This document shows positions 1 to 9,189 of a stretch of 64,000 bases of DNA, piece by piece (position 1 is the first letter of the stretch; each line of letters opens with the position of its first letter). The notes below the pieces were generated by a model, which saw only the letters and a list, made by a program, of their open reading frames with translations, was not told the DNA's origin and ran no database searches. The DNA comes from Hydractinia symbiolongicarpus (lineage: Eukaryota; Cnidaria; Hydrozoa; Anthoathecata; Hydractiniidae). Position numbers and translations under genes: made by a program. The stretch spans positions 7,626,001 through 7,690,000 of the forward strand of contig NC_079889.1 of assembly GCF_029227915.1 (NCBI RefSeq). Reading direction: 5' to 3'.

Positions 1-1019
1 TGCTTGATGTTTCTTCGACTCGATATTTTGCCTCGGAGGTGTGGTGAAGGATGCCTCATGTTTAATAGCATGACACATGGTATTCAGATCTAGCTCCACA
101 CCGACACCTATGATAGAGGGCGCGATTAGAACGTTGTTGTTATACCCCACAATCTTTCCAATGCGGAGGTCCATGTTGGAGGGGAGCATGTACACGCTGG
201 ACATCGCGGCGAAGTTTACTGGAGTCCGTCCATACTGCAGCACCTTTTGAAACTCGGTAATATCTTGACCTACGTTTTCATTACGTTGAACCATGGCCTC
301 GAATTTTTGCAGGAGAATCTGTCTAGCCGTAAAGTTATCGGCATTAGAGCCTAGGATTGAGGCTTTGGCACTCGCTTGGGATCCTAGTAGCAAGATCACG
401 TAAACGCGAATACTTTCGCTAAGCTTCATCAGGCCCTCCGATGTCAGACCCTGGCTAGTAGGGATGATAAACTTGGCCCAATCTCCATCAACTTGCGGCC
501 ACCATCTACCATTTGTTAACGATGTGGTCAGGGCTTTGAACTTGTACAAAGCGTTGGGGTCCGCACCGTAGTCACGACATACTCGCGCATATCCTGATGT
601 GGAATAGTGGTTCTCGTATTGTGAAAAGCCTCCTTCGTATGACATAGGTACCTTTATTCTCGCAAGAATACGTCTCATATGGTAGTACACGTGGAATTTA
701 AATATCGAGTTGACAAGGGGTACGGAGCCACTCATGTGCTTGGCAGAGATCCCCAACGCCGTTGCCCCGCATTGACAAGCGAAATTCATCTGGATGTTCC
801 AATAGTACAAGGCTTTCCCCTCCCAATTTACACTCACAGGATCGTTGAACAGGTTAGTTGAAACTTGATGGGGTACTTGGTGAACTGTGGGAAGGCCACG
901 GAAATGTGCTGAGTCGTAGACACGTAGAGGTCCTGATACTCCAAGTTAGTTATACCGAGAGGCCACTCGCCTCTGTTGGACTTGTACTTTGCCTTTGGGT
1001 TATACGAGTAAATGTTCAT
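1..1019 (-). pseudogene. Polinton-like element gene, putative virion protein, frameshifted and cut by window edge
   Basis: Read leftward from ATG at 1017-1019. The first ~55 codons are open (begins MNIYSYNPKAKY). Near 855 the frame shifts by one base; the new frame then stays open without a stop all the way to position 1, about 285 codons. An internal ATG at 643-645 lies in that second frame. The two halves together look like one soluble, aromatic-rich protein of more than 340 residues, missing its end outside the window. I do not recognise a catalytic motif. Its size, position in a compact divergent gene cluster and lack of enzyme motifs make a capsid or other structural protein my best guess, but this is inference. 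The frameshift marks the copy as decayed unless it is an assembly error. Confidence 0.6.
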
Positions 1020-1035
1020 GTTTCTTTAAAGAAAG
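1020..1035. promoter_or_regulatory. 16-bp palindromic spacer between divergent start codons
   Basis: The minus-strand gene starts at 1019 and the plus-strand gene at 1036. The 16 bases between are almost entirely a perfect 14-bp palindrome, TTTCTTTAAAGAAA (1021-1034). Any shared promoter must use this element or lie inside the coding regions. Palindrome and spacing are seen directly; the bidirectional promoter role is inference. Confidence 0.5.
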
Positions 1036-1728
1036 ATGAAGCAGCCGTATATTACTGATATTGAGGAACCAATAGTCTTTGATGAACATCTGGGGGAGAA
1101 TACTATGATCGCATTGAAGTCTATTAGCATTCGACCCACGTATCTGAACCTTTTCAAAAAAAAGAACGAGATCAACATTTACAAATCGGCGCTTGGTTCA
1201 ACCGATGACGGGAATTATAATGTTGGGGATTTTGAAGCGCTCATCTTGATTGAGAAAGGTCTATATAGGATTGAGGATTTGGTGAGTATCATCAACAGTC
1301 AAGCAAGGGTTAGAATCAAACTTTTTGTACTCAGAAACGGGATATGTAGAATTAGAGTTAATAAGGGGTACGTTGCGATAGTCGATTAATCACTGCAAGA
1401 GCTCTTGGGATATATTTTTAATACCAAATCAATGTTTACTGAGGGAAACCATGACAGCTTCTACAATACTGATGTTTACCCACCGCTGAGACTCACTTGC
1501 CACCAACTCGATGAGGAAAGATGCCTTCTTAATGGAAAAAAATCCAAGATATTAGCTATGCTTGAAACGAAGCAGTTAAATAACTGGGGAGACATGTTGG
1601 CATGGAGTTTTGACATCCCTGTTTACCTCCCCATTAAAGGTTCAACGGACATATTGCAATTCATGCTGACGGATGAGTATCACCACGATAAGAACGTAGG
1701 ACTAACGATGTGCGTGCTTATACAATAA
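1036..1728 (+). pseudogene. Polinton-like element gene of unknown function with one in-frame stop
   Basis: ATG at 1036. A single reading frame runs from 1036 to TAA at 1726-1728 (231 codons), interrupted only by TAA at 1387-1389 after codon 117. Coding character continues on both sides of that stop (N part ends GYVAIVD; C part has ...LLNGKKSKILAML...), so this is one gene with a nonsense mutation rather than two genes. The stop abuts the next start codon (TAAATG at 1726-1731), a packing typical of viral-type gene clusters. No domain recognised. The mix of beta-prone segments would fit a small structural protein, but that is a guess. Diverges from the minus-strand gene at 1019. Confidence 0.65.
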
Positions 1729-2370
1729 ATGTCGGATATTACAAAACTTTACCCTAGCTTACCACCAAGTGCACCTGATCAAGAAAATAAGGGGCATATT
1801 TATAGATTAAAGAAAATAGAGGAAATAAAACAGTTTCTGCGAAGCGAGGTCAAACAACGTGAAAAGCTGTCGAAAAAATTTGGAATGCATGGTACATGGA
1901 TCCATTATATGGGCCATGGATTACTCGCCATAAGCGTGATCACCTCAAGCGTTGGCATTGCGAGTATGTTTTCGGGAATCGGAGTTCCTTTGACCGTCGC
2001 GATGGGTGGTATCTCAATTGACGTGGGACTAGGACAAAGTGCCTTAAAGCAAGGTGGAAAGAAGATTAATTATAAACGTAAGAAACATGATAGTATAAGA
2101 TTATTAGCGGAAACTAAATTGAATAGTATTGTCGATTTGATTTCGAAAGCCATCGAGAATGGAGTGATTAGTGACTACGAATTTACCCTTATTATGCAAG
2201 AGAAGCAAAAATATATGCTACTCAAGGAGCAGATTCGCCAACGCACTTAGAAAATCGTGGAGACGATCAATGAACAAAAAAGGCAGCAACTAGTCGCTCA
2301 GGGAAGACATGAGGCCAGAGAAGAACTGTTAAAAAACTTGCAGTCTGCACAATATGTAAGAAATACCTAG
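1729..2370 (+). pseudogene. Polinton-like element membrane protein with YPSL and PSAP motifs; one in-frame stop
   Basis: ATG at 1729 directly follows the preceding stop. The frame runs to TAG at 2368-2370 (213 codons before the stop position), broken only by TAG at 2248-2250 after codon 173. The remaining ~39 codons (KIVETINEQKRQQ...) are charged and helical and clearly continue the protein. The N-terminus carries YPSL (residues 8-11) and PSAP (13-16) within LYPSLPPSAP. A charged helix follows (about 24-55), then a long glycine-rich hydrophobic region (about 62-102) that could make two membrane segments, then basic and coiled segments. YPxL and P(S/T)AP are the established ALIX- and TSG101-binding late-domain motifs, so a role in membrane budding or escape is a reasonable inference. 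I did not identify the family. Confidence 0.65.
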
Positions 2371-2394
2371 ATGAACCGCCAGCGTATTCATAAT

Positions 2395-2715
2395 CTAATG
2401 TATATTAACAATACATTTGATGGTACCCACAACCTCACCTGTACTAGCGTCAATCATGAAATTTCCGTCATAAACTATTGTTCGTTTCTGTTTTGCCTCG
2501 AGGCCTCTGATGTACTCATCGAGTATTTTCATACTGTGTTTATCGACACATGTCTTGCAATAAGGACCATCGGTTTGTGTTGCGTTAGAGATATATTTTA
2601 TATTATTAATCGCAGATATAAGATCAGCCCTCTTGAGGGTTGAGTAACCTTTAATGCCCAATGCTCTGGCTTCTTTTTTCAATTCGTTCATTATATATTT
2701 TGTATGCAACTGCAT
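2395..2715 (-). CDS. Small protein with SAP/Rho-N-like helix-extended-helix motif
   Basis: Intact 106-residue frame, ATG at 2713-2715, stop at 2395-2397. Residues about 11-37 (ELKKEARALGIKGYSTLKRA and on through DLISAI) have the spacing of SAP or Rho-N type nucleic-acid-binding motifs: helix, G-[IV]-KGYS turn, helix. A CxxC pair (YCKTC) lies near residue 53, followed by a charged helix; there is no second CxxC, so a zinc site is uncertain. It converges on the plus-strand genes ending at 2370 and lies 19 bp after the stop of the gene starting at 3346, so it is probably part of a minus-strand block. Likely a DNA-binding accessory protein of the element. The motif match is by eye. Confidence 0.6.
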   Translation of the reverse strand: MQLHTKYIMNELKKEARALGIKGYSTLKRADLISAINNIKYISNATQTDGPYCKTCVDKHSMKILDEYIRGLEAKQKRTIVYDGNFMIDASTGEVVGTIKCIVNIH

Positions 2716-2721
2716 ACAAAA
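2698..2721. repeat. 24-bp perfect inverted repeat overlapping a start codon
   Basis: Two exact 11-bp arms (TTTTGTATGCA at 2698-2708 and its complement at 2711-2721) separated by AC. The right arm contains the start codon of the SAP-like gene. This is the second palindrome in this block sitting at a translation start. Confidence 0.75.
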
Positions 2722-2734
2722 TCTATCAAGCTTA

Positions 2735-3346
2735 TTACACTACAGTGAACGATTCCTCTTCATCATCTGAATCGATAAGGTGTCTGGTCCTGGAAAATTC
2801 AACTGGCCTATACTTACATTCCTCCAGAAGGACCTGGATGAAATGCTTCGAATTCTGCCTGTAAATGCTGGATATTTTTAGAATACATCTGCATTCGCAG
2901 GGCTGCTTCAATGGTGTAGGTTGATCATAAAAATCAGTTGTCACACTACCTTCCCATTCCTTGAATTTTGCATTCAGATACCGATCATTCTTTACTGGCG
3001 ATGCTGTGAATTCATTTCCATACAATTTCTCGATCCTGGCTAGGATGATCTGATACTTCTCCAGCCATTCTGGATTATGATGTAAATCGAATGACATGGT
3101 AATCGACGAGCCATCAACATAACGCGAAGCACCCCTGCTATATAAACCCTTTGAAGTTCGAATTAATAGCGATGATATCTTACTGTCATTCTTATAGCCT
3201 ACTACGAACCGTTCATCCTTACCCTTGTTGGCTTGGATGGGATCGCTTATTATAATGTTCTCAATTTGAACCTCCTCGATGCTTAGTACTGTTGGTTCTC
3301 TGTAAAAATCCCTGGTTTCAATATTATTTCCATAAAATTTGAACAT
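2735..3346 (-). CDS. Unrecognised 203-residue protein with acidic tail (possibly ssDNA-binding)
   Basis: Intact frame, ATG at 3344-3346, stop at 2735-2737. Contains a segment NDRYLNAKFKEWEG (about residues 121-134) and ends in an acidic tail with an aromatic (DSDDEEESFTVV). Single-stranded-DNA-binding proteins of phages, bacteria and some large DNA viruses commonly end in such acidic aromatic tails, and the K/N/Y-rich core segment would fit, so an SSB-like role is a hypothesis. There are no transmembrane segments or signal peptide. A CxC pair (CECRC) lies near residue 150. Immediate neighbours on both sides are on the same strand with 19-27 bp gaps. It is one of the few unbroken genes of the block. 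Confidence 0.55.
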   Translation of the reverse strand: MFKFYGNNIETRDFYREPTVLSIEEVQIENIIISDPIQANKGKDERFVVGYKNDSKISSLLIRTSKGLYSRGASRYVDGSSITMSFDLHHNPEWLEKYQIILARIEKLYGNEFTASPVKNDRYLNAKFKEWEGSVTTDFYDQPTPLKQPCECRCILKISSIYRQNSKHFIQVLLEECKYRPVEFSRTRHLIDSDDEEESFTVV

Positions 3347-3373
3347 CCTTTTATTTTAATAATCAGGGCCAAA

Positions 3374-3532
3374 CTAAGAATTTTTACAAATACACCACCC
3401 ACCGTTGTATGTTATATACATCATATAGTGCTGCCAACACAGCATTTTCCCACATATAACTAGCCTTCTTCCACAGGAGCATCTATCATATTTATCGATA
3501 TCAATCCTACATTCGTCGCAATACTCTGTCAT
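3374..3532 (-). CDS. 52-residue cysteine-rich RING-like zinc protein
   Basis: Short intact frame, ATG at 3530-3532, TAG at 3374-3376. Cysteines fall as CDEC (5, 8), CSC (18, 20), C27, C32 with H35, and CIC (47, 49). The order of paired Cys/His ligands resembles a cross-brace (RING/ZZ-like) zinc fold of minimal size, or a small zinc ribbon; no family is assigned. It sits between two same-strand genes with 27-bp and 6-bp gaps, which supports it being a real gene. Small zinc proteins of large DNA viruses often act as E3 ligases or transcription factors; which applies here cannot be told from sequence alone. Confidence 0.55.
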   Translation of the reverse strand: MTEYCDECRIDIDKYDRCSCGRRLVICGKMLCWQHYMMYITYNGGWCICKNS

Positions 3533-3538
3533 TTATTT

Positions 3539-3802
3539 TTAAAGGCTTCGGGCAACCATGGCTCTGAAACGATCTGGAACATATTCGATGATCTTAGGAT
3601 ATTCGCGAACTGCTTGGTCACACATTTCTTGTGTCTTTAAATGATCGAGTACTAACATTAGTGTCCAGGGATGTTCACGAACTACGACAGTACACATTTC
3701 CTGTGTCTTGAAATGATCGGGTACGAACATTAATGTCCATGAATCAGCACGGACTATTCGATCAGACGTTATGAGATAATCATTAAATGGATATCTTATA
3801 CA
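3539..3802 (-). CDS. Tandem 24-residue repeat protein, 5'-truncated or starting internally
   Basis: Open from a TAG at 3803-3805 to the stop at 3539-3541; the only ATG is internal (3728-3730). Two full 24-residue repeats with core PDHFKTQEMC...VRE.PWTLM are visible, plus partial units at each end, the last ending YVPDRFRAMVARSL. At DNA level this is a 72-bp tandem repeat. The unit resembles short helical solenoid repeats I recall from cnidarian genomes and large viruses, but I cannot name the family. The coding similarity extends upstream of the ATG to 3802, so the N-terminal part has probably been lost. This is the last recognisable gene of the block, so the element edge may lie near 3803. 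Confidence 0.5.
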   Translation of the reverse strand, partial: CIRYPFNDYLITSDRIVRADSWTLMFVPDHFKTQEMCTVVVREHPWTLMLVLDHLKTQEMCDQAVREYPKIIEYVPDRFRAMVARSL

Positions 3803-4821
3803 CTAAGATCCCTCAGCAAAATTTTTGATTTGGTCAAGGATTGAAAGGGGAATTTCCCTACTCAATTCTAATTTTGTTGATTTCAGCATATATAGTATAT
3901 ATGCTATTGCGCATGCGTTGATATATTGTTGTTTATATCATTTATTATTATTATGTGTTGGTATTGATATTTCAGGGAATTTCCCTTGGTCGTCGACTGT
4001 ATTCTTAAAAACTGGGTATATTCACTCCTTACTACTACTCGTGTGTTATACGTCCAAGGTTATTTTATTCTTTCACATTTATATGTTTTAGCATTTTTTC
4101 ATGCTTACGTTCCTGTACATATGCATGACAATATCTCCAATCGGTTAAGAAAAGCCGTGTAGCAGAATTAGTTTCGTTTTTTCTGTTAACAATAATAAAC
4201 TGTGCTGGGAGAACAAACATTAGTACAATGTTAAAAAATCTTGGTCCAGTGTTTGCAATATGTTTAAGGGATGTGTTAGAAGTTTTACAGGAAAGGGTAT
4301 CCTTATTTGGAGATGATAACAAAGATGTAGTAAGATAGAGAGGAATTGTGGACGGCAGTTATTTCAAGGAGTAGAGTGATACATGTTGTAAGAACCTATC
4401 GACAATCGAACAAGCGGTGACTGCAGTCAAGATTCCCTGGAAAGAAATGTTTTATCAACAAAACGAAGAAAAGCAAAACGAGTGTAAAGCATTAAAGTTA
4501 TAATAGCAGTAAGAACAATGTAGAGACCACATTTGTATAAATTACAATTCTCAATCTGAAAATTTTAAGCCGAAGTTAGCTATAAAATATCAAAGATCTT
4601 TACATGTGACTTGAAAATCATCATTAAGGTCTTAAAGTGTTGATATACGAAGGACTTTAGAGGGAAAGATGAATATAATTGGGAGTAGCAACAAAATATC
4701 TGTTAAAAGATATTTTTCATTTTTAAAAAAGCACTTCTACAAACAAGAATTAAATCATATATGAATTAAAAAATTCTTGTAAATCCAAAAAATTGTCTAA
4801 CGATGTCGGATTTTAACTTTA
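3803..4821. other. A/T-rich spacer, no gene seen
   Basis: No convincing coding region. Two copies of the palindrome GGGAATTTCCC occur about 122 bp apart (3850 and 3973 regions), each a perfect match to the NF-kB consensus, but palindromes of this kind may equally be repeat termini. The change of base composition near 3800 suggests the edge of the viral-like element is here. Confidence 0.4.
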
Positions 4822-5235
4822 CAGGTTACCATTGGACTAGTCGTTCCAGTCTCAATGCCCTACAACGTCCCAAGTCGTTTTCATTAGCGCTGTTGCCTTA
4901 GAACACTCTTAACTTCGTGCACAGTGCTATAAAGGCTGTAATATGGCCTTTTGCCGTCTAACAAAGGCCTCACACGTAAATCACGTGGTTCCATCTGCCT
5001 GCGCAGGTTACCATTGGACTATTCCTTCCAGTTTCAATGCGCCACAGCGTTCCAAGTCGTTTTCCTTAGCGCTGTGGCCTTAGAACTCTCTTAACTACGT
5101 GCAAAGTCCATTAAAGGCTGTAATATGGCCTTTTGCAGTCTAATAAAGGCCTCACACGTATATCACGGGGTTCCATCTGCCTGCGCAGGTTACCATTGGA
5201 CTATTCCTTCCAGTCTCAATGCGCTACAACGTTCG
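4822..5235. repeat. 182-bp tandem repeat, two full copies and part of a third
   Basis: Units begin with CAGGTTACCATTGGACT at 4822, 5004 and 5186, giving a constant 182-bp period. Each unit contains an AGGC..TAATATGGCCTTTTG segment and a CACACGTA-ATCACG segment. The third copy diverges after about 50 bp. Copies are close to identical, so the duplication is fairly recent. Confidence 0.9.
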
Positions 5236-7642
5236 AAGTGGTTCTCGAGCGCTTGCATCCAGCAAGTCCTTCAGCTTCGTTACTTATAAAAACACATAAA
5301 GAGAACAGAAGTAAAAAAAGAGAGCCGCATTAAAGTCAGTGCACATGATAGTCAATTAAATAAGAACAAACCTTCTTTGATATCTATTAGAGTAGAATGT
5401 ACTGTAAAACAATTGTGCCTACGCCAAGTCGGGTCAAAGAATGGAATTATCTAAAAAAGTGGCATCAATATTTGCGTTAGATGTAGTTAATAAAAACACC
5501 CCTCTAATATACGAGACACCGTATTCTGCCAAAACTTTGTACAAATATTCGTTACCTCATTGTAATGCAATGAAATAAGTATGACGGTATAACGTCAACG
5601 ATGGCCTCATCGTTTATGAAAATAACGGTATTTTCATTGTTTTTAAAAAATGCAATAGAGTTAAGGTCTTTAGTATTGAAAAAAATTTTCTTATATGACG
5701 AAAAATTAAGACAATTGCTAATGAAGACCTTACTGTGCGGCGGAATTACGCTTGCTATTATTCAGTCACACTAACCCTATGGATAAAGATTTTGAGTAAA
5801 GTTCTACGTAGAGAGCTTGTTCTATGGCTTCCAAGAGAGGTAATTAGAGACAATTTAAATGACGCCGTCATTAAAACAGGTGTTTTAATGACGGCGTCAT
5901 TTCAGTCAGGTCAGTTTTAATTTTTGAAACTAGTTATTTCGAACAATCGCATAGCTACGCTACGCTTTAATCCCACAAACGCTTACACAAAATCTGAAAA
6001 TCAACAGTTAAAAGAAACAAATTAAAAATTTACAACATTTAGTTATTTCTGTATAATGCATACTGCCTTCTACCAAACGTTTAATCCAAAATGTCATCAG
6101 TTTGATGAGGATCCATATCAACAAAACGTTTTGCATTTTATCTTTAGCCAAATAATGTTACACAAAATGTCTTAAAACTAAAAACCACAAAATCATTTCG
6201 GTATATCGTATACAGTCATTAGTTGCAAAACATCAACAGCTTGTTGCCAATACGTAAAATCTATTTTTTTTATGGTTCTCTTTTACAAATGTTAATCATC
6301 CTTAACTTATAAAACATTACCAACTAAAAACAGTTATTTTGGTTTAGTGTGAATAGAGTTACTTTCGTTTGACCTAAATAAATCAGAAATTCTTTATAAT
6401 TCTTCCTCAAAATTAGGCAACATTGGAAATAGGACATTTTTTAGTATTATCGTCTGTTCGGTTTGCAATACAACTATATAATACAGAGAGAGAGAGAGAG
6501 AAAGACTTAACAGAAAAGTGCATATGTGGAACTACTACAAACCTAAGTTTTAGGAAATATTGGGGCGTCTTATTTTACTGTCCTCTATGCACACATCTTC
6601 AACGTTACTAGACACAGATCAACTGTCGTGCTTTCCTATTAGTCTGCAACGGGGGTTTCTCCGCCGGACCTCAATGAATGTATATAAAATTTGCTGTTTT
6701 AAAAAAACAATTTTCCAAAAAGGTTTTTTAGTGTTAATGTGCGAAATTCGTGGTGATCCTATCGCATCGCTTCCTTGTTTTTGCTGGTATACAGATTCTG
6801 GATTAGTTAAATTTGTTATACGTAGGTAATTTCTAAGCTAATACAATGCGCGTGTTGAATTCCCGGTCCTTCCTACTTAAGCAGTGATACCTTCCTTTAA
6901 CTGTTCTGTTTTTTATTTTTTAACGAAAATATCCACAAAATCTTTATCGTTATTTAAATTTTTTATTTTGATATTGTGAAGTTCGCTTATGCGGTAAAAG
7001 AAGGCGAAAAAAAATTGCACATGCCAGAAATCTCATGTGCATTAACTTATTGGATTGATTGTACTGAAAAACCAGTTTCTTTTAATCAGTCCTGCGGTAA
7101 CAGGTTATTTTCGGTTTCTTCCAGATTTGATTGTTAATCTTTCAGCGCCTTCAAAAGTTTATTTTACCGTTGGATTGTCGGTGGGAGAACCAAAGTCTAA
7201 ATGTTCGTATGCTGAAAAAATCCGTATTATTGGAGCTGATTGGTGTTTCTGCCATCACTAGTTTGTTAAAATGCAAATAAAAAACGGATCTACTTGGCAA
7301 TGCCACACTTATCACCGAGCGCGATCTATTGCAACATTTACGCCCTGTGTATCGAGAATTACCTCTCCAGTCCTGTGTAGTGATAATATCAAAATAACTA
7401 TTTTCATATCATATTCCTTAGACCCTGTGTAGCAAGTATAAATAATTTTATGTATAATATAATTCTCTAGCCCTGTACGGCGAGTTCTTTTCGTAAAATT
7501 CAACATATTTTGGGAAAACAATAAGTTTAGTTTATGAATTCTAATAAGAGTGTCATAGTGCTAAAATCAGTAAAACCATTAGAAACAGTCAGTGTTAATA
7601 ATAATAAATTGGTCTAACTATAAAAATGACTTTACAAAGTGA
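5236..7642. other. Intergenic, A/T-rich, minor repeats only
   Basis: No supported gene. Holds the perfect inverted repeat at 5857-5902, a short (GA)n tract near 6485-6500, and four degenerate copies of CCTGTGTAGCGAG between about 7341 and 7490 at irregular spacing. Open frames here (for example 6560-6829 and 7055-7261) lack any recognisable protein character. Confidence 0.5.
5857..5902. repeat. 46-bp perfect inverted repeat with 2-bp spacer
   Basis: Arms 5857-5878 and 5881-5902 are exact complements (22 bp), separated only by GG. Each arm itself contains the near-palindrome AATGACGCCGTCATT. On a single strand this would form a very stable hairpin. It could be a fold-back remnant of a small transposon end. 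Confidence 0.9.
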
Positions 7643-8500
7643 TTAAAAAGTTCTCCATCGGTGTGGATGTGATGTCCACAATGAGACCAACAGTACGCCT
7701 TTAGCTTCGCACAATTTTATATGTTTTATAGCGTCACCAATCAAACTAATAGATGGCTGTAACCGATTGAACTTTCGAGACCAATCACATGTGAAAGTGT
7801 TGACGCTCTTTGATACCGGACAAAAAAAGTTTTCGCATTTCTTGTTTGAATCATCTGCGGATCGGTCAATCGTAAGTTTTCCGAATTGCTTTTGTATGTA
7901 AGAAGATGTTTCTGAATCTATAACCCAATTATCTTTGTCAACGACCTTTGAAAGCAAGTCTGGTGAAATGTTTTGAAATCCACCAATCAAATTATTGAAG
8001 AATAAGTTTTACAGCTAATAATTCGCGGTACGTAGAATTGTTTTGTTTTTTGCAGAGGCATAATCTTCTCTACCAATAAGTTTGCCGTGTTTGTCTATCA
8101 CGTAGCTACCATACCCACAGCTGCTCGTTAGTAGTTTCAAACCAATTTATCCAGGAATCAATAACAGCGTACATTTATCTGGCTAGCAAACAAGCATGTT
8201 GAATTGCCGATGCAATACTTGAATTGAAATTTGAGAGCCTGCGATTTTTGAAATAAATTTTGTATTTCTGACTTCGCTGGTTCTAAAGGTTTTGTAAAAA
8301 AGTAGCAAGTGTTTGCTAAGCCAAATGGAAGTACATTGTGCGGTCCTCCCATGCTTTGTATCGTTGTTTTGACTTCCTTTATTTTTCATTCTTTTGCATT
8401 CGCTGCTCTAATCTTCCTGTTGTTAGCGCGTTCATCTTCTGAATGGGAAGCTAAATCATCGCTTTCATATTCGCTACCGGAGGCCCAATAATCTGTAAGC
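7643..8500 (-). pseudogene. DIRS-like retrotransposon remnant (ORF1 tail, reverse transcriptase, RNase H)
   Basis: Three pieces in the order expected for a DIRS-type element, reading leftward. Near 8500-8395 is an acidic ORF1-like tail (SDDLASHSEDER). At 8352-8158 is a reverse transcriptase fragment with NVLPFGLANTCYFFTK, the LPFGL motif of DIRS RT. At 7990-7643 is the distal RNase H region with the arrangement NFFCP...NTFTCDW and GVLLVSLWTS. Frameshifts and stops separate the pieces and the catalytic YxDD segment is missing, so the copy is dead and internally deleted. The recognition is by remembered family patterns; the same three parts recur at 31.9-34.2 kb on the plus strand, which supports the call. 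Confidence 0.7.
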
Positions 8501-9189
8501 TCAACTTAATCCGTTTGTGTATATATTTCTTACTTTAAAATTTCACGTCGTTTTCAGCTAAGTTTTTGTCCACTTTATCTAAATTGTCTGACGTCTTTGT
8601 ACAAAAGTACATTTGTCTTTTATTTTCTTTGCCTTTTATGTTTTTAGATTTCAGTAGCGTAAAAGCAAAGCTTAATAAATAAAAATCCTACTTTAAACAC
8701 AGAACGTGACTTGCTAGCATAGAAAAGAATTAGTAGATTTGGAAAATATGGTCTTAACACGTAAGTACTCGATTAATTCTTCAATTTTTTCCCAATTCTT
8801 TGCTGAATCAGAGTGTGGGATATTTAAAGCATAAACATGGCTGGCGACTGTGGTTAAAAACAGTGAGAAGGGTAAGTTAAAGAAAAATGTAAATAAACTG
8901 AACAAAACTCGTTCAACAAAAACTCTGTATGTTCTTGGTTTCACAGCTTAATGATTTCATGTCTAACAATGTAGCTAATATGTTCTGTAAATTATAAAAA
9001 ACAAGTAAACAAAGTTGTTGTACCATGGGTGGAGTTTTTTTAGTAAAAAAGTAAAAGGATTATGTTTAAGTTTAGTAGAGAGGGGTCTGGCAATATTTCT
9101 CAAGACAAATACCAAAATGGTTTGTTGATAAAATAAACAATTTTCCATTTCGTTGCATTTTTAACCACTTTTTATCCTTTTCGTCTTTT
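8501..9189. other. Intergenic, nothing recognised
   Basis: A/T-rich, no supported coding sequence or repeat. One minus-strand frame (8714-8944) is short and unlike known proteins. Confidence 0.4.

Noticed and set aside
1036-1728. Two separate genes (1036-1389 and 1405-1728)
   Set aside because: Both are in the same frame with coding character continuing through the stop; one gene with a nonsense codon is simpler.
3849-3983. Paired GGGAATTTCCC palindromes as functional NF-kB sites
   Set aside because: No nearby intact host gene; palindromes at an element edge are more likely repeat sequence.
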